64,000 bases of DNA from Bradyrhizobium symbiodeficiens (GTDB lineage: Bacteria; Pseudomonadota; Alphaproteobacteria; Rhizobiales; Xanthobacteraceae), in the NCBI RefSeq assembly GCF_002266465.3, contig NZ_CP029427.2, forward strand, positions 4,218,501 to 4,282,500, in the 5' to 3' direction. Below the pieces are notes generated by a model. The model made no database searches. It worked only from the letters and a program-made list of their open reading frames with translations, and was not told the origin of the DNA. Of the stretch, positions 63,115 through 64,000 are shown piece by piece. The position numbers were made by a program, and so were the translations under genes. Each line of letters opens with the position of its first letter. Position 1 is the first letter of the stretch.

Positions 63115-63762
63115 ATGTCACCTTCCTCTACCGACAAGATCGCGCTCTTCATCGACGGAGCCAATCTCTACGCAACGGCGAAAACTCTGGGCTTCGACAT
63201 CGACTACAAGCGCCTGCTGAAGGAGTTTCAGAGCCGCGGAACGCTGCTTCGGGCGTTCTACTACACCGCGATCATCGAGGATCAGGAGTACTCCTCGATC
63301 CGCCCGCTGATCGACTGGCTGGATTACAACGGCTACACCGTCGTGACCAAGGCGACCAAGGAGTTCATCGACGCCTCCGGCCGCCGTAAGGTCAAGGGCA
63401 ACATGGACATCGAGCTCGCCGTGGACGCCATGGAGCTTGCCGAGCACATCGACCAGATGGTGCTGTTCTCCGGTGACGGCGACTTCCGCTCCCTGGTCGA
63501 GGCCGTGCAGCGCCGCGGGGTGCGGGTCACGGTGATCTCCACCATCGCCAGCCAGCCGCCGATGATCGCCGACGAGCTGCGCCGGCAGGCCGACGTCTTC
63601 ACCGATCTCGTCGAGCTGCAATCCAAGCTCGGCCGCGATCCGTCCGAACGCCCCGCCCCGCGTGACCGCGGCGAGCGTGGTGAGGGACGCCACCACGCCC
63701 CGCAATTCCTCCAGCGCGCAACCACGATGGCGCCGAGGGGCGATGACGACTTCGAGGAGTGA
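63115..63762 (+). CDS. LabA-like NYN-domain protein
   Basis: A 215-residue protein with a PIN-like NYN domain (DUF88/LabA family), predicted to act on RNA. Acidic residues are in place at DKIALFIDGANLYATAKTL, VKGNMDIELAVDAME and VLFSGDGDFRSLVEAVQ. A charged tail (RDRGERGEGRHHAP) follows. It is divergent from rpoZ. The next gene, a uracil-DNA glycosylase, begins within its last 20 bases. Family members act in RNA turnover or clock output; the target here is unknown. Confidence 0.92.
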   Translation: MSPSSTDKIALFIDGANLYATAKTLGFDIDYKRLLKEFQSRGTLLRAFYYTAIIEDQEYSSIRPLIDWLDYNGYTVVTKATKEFIDASGRRKVKGNMDIELAVDAMELAEHIDQMVLFSGDGDFRSLVEAVQRRGVRVTVISTIASQPPMIADELRRQADVFTDLVELQSKLGRDPSERPAPRDRGERGEGRHHAPQFLQRATTMAPRGDDDFEE

Positions 63763-64000
63763 GGCGGCCCGGTCAAGCCGCCAGTCTCCCAACGTCGTTC
63801 CCGACCGCGATTGTCCGCTCTGTCCGCGCCTGGTCGCCTTTCGCGAGGCGAACCGGGCGCGCGAGCCGTTATGGCACAATGCGCCCGTTGCGCCCTTCGG
63901 CGACATCAAAGCCCGCCTGTTGATCGTCGGCCTCGCGCCGGGGATGCAGGGCGCCAACCGCACGGGGCGGCCGTTCACCGGCGATTACGCCGGTGACCTG
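63743..64000 (+). CDS. Uracil-DNA glycosylase, family 5-like (partial)
   Basis: The first 86 residues of a uracil-DNA glycosylase are visible before the right edge. The ATG at 63743 (MTTSRSEAARSS) has a GAGGGG site and lies inside the end of the LabA-like gene, overlapping it by 20 bases. Cys24 and Cys27 in DCPLCPRLVAFREANR are the first pair of the iron-sulfur site. The motif GLAPGMQGANRTGRPFTGD resembles motif A of family 5 (UdgB) enzymes more than family 4. The rest of the enzyme lies outside the window. Confidence 0.85.
   Translation, partial: MTTSRSEAARSSRQSPNVVPDRDCPLCPRLVAFREANRAREPLWHNAPVAPFGDIKARLLIVGLAPGMQGANRTGRPFTGDYAGDL

Overview
The window is about 64 kb of GC-rich alphaproteobacterial chromosome. 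Gene order, protein sequences and the small intergenic repeats all point to Bradyrhizobium or a very close relative. Pointers include a porphobilinogen synthase whose zinc cysteines are replaced by Asp, an LdtR-type MarR regulator, a K+-independent membrane pyrophosphatase and an rpoZ-rsh-pdxJ-acpS-lepB-rnc-era-recO run. I see no tRNA, rRNA, CRISPR array, transposase or prophage. This is a core-genome backbone with accessory inserts.

Layout. 1-6.1 kb: fabH (partial), plsX, a YceD/DUF177 gene and a CBP3-type bc1 chaperone (all minus), then bamE and an orphan Bug solute-binding protein (plus), then an animal-type heme peroxidase (minus). 6.2-15.8 kb: hppA; the operon glyA-nrdR-ribD-ribE-ribH-nusB-thiL; two small unknown genes; ldtR. 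16.2-19.6 kb: a small membrane protein, hemB, an RDD protein and bpt.

19.6-27.4 kb: a tightly coupled four-gene operon running from a class III cyclase/ATPase/TPR protein to a P450, an unknown membrane protein and a DyP-type peroxidase. 27.9-36 kb: mntH with a candidate Mur/Fur site, two MFS transporters, a frameshifted beta-lactamase-like gene, a cyclase and an EamA transporter. 36.2-41.2 kb: a second cyclase-led operon, with cyclase/TPR, a vanadium haloperoxidase/PAP2 enzyme and a subtilisin-like protease. 41.5-44.9 kb: metal resistance (DmeF-like CDF exporter, rhodanese-ChrB, ChrA). 45-48.5 kb: a REC-HWE kinase, small orphan genes, a PAS remnant and a long repeat-like noncoding stretch. 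48.5-51.6 kb: a GMC oxidoreductase and a peptide-type solute-binding protein.

51.8-64 kb: housekeeping genes on the minus strand (parC, small genes, recO, era, rnc, lepB, acpS, pdxJ, rsh, rpoZ), then on the plus strand a LabA/NYN protein and the start of a family-5-like uracil-DNA glycosylase.

The most unusual content is the pair of cyclase-led operons. Each couples a class III nucleotide cyclase regulator to peroxide- or halide-using enzymes and to proteins of unknown role. They look like two versions of a signal-controlled oxidative module. The system-level role is inference; the gene content and coupling are seen directly.
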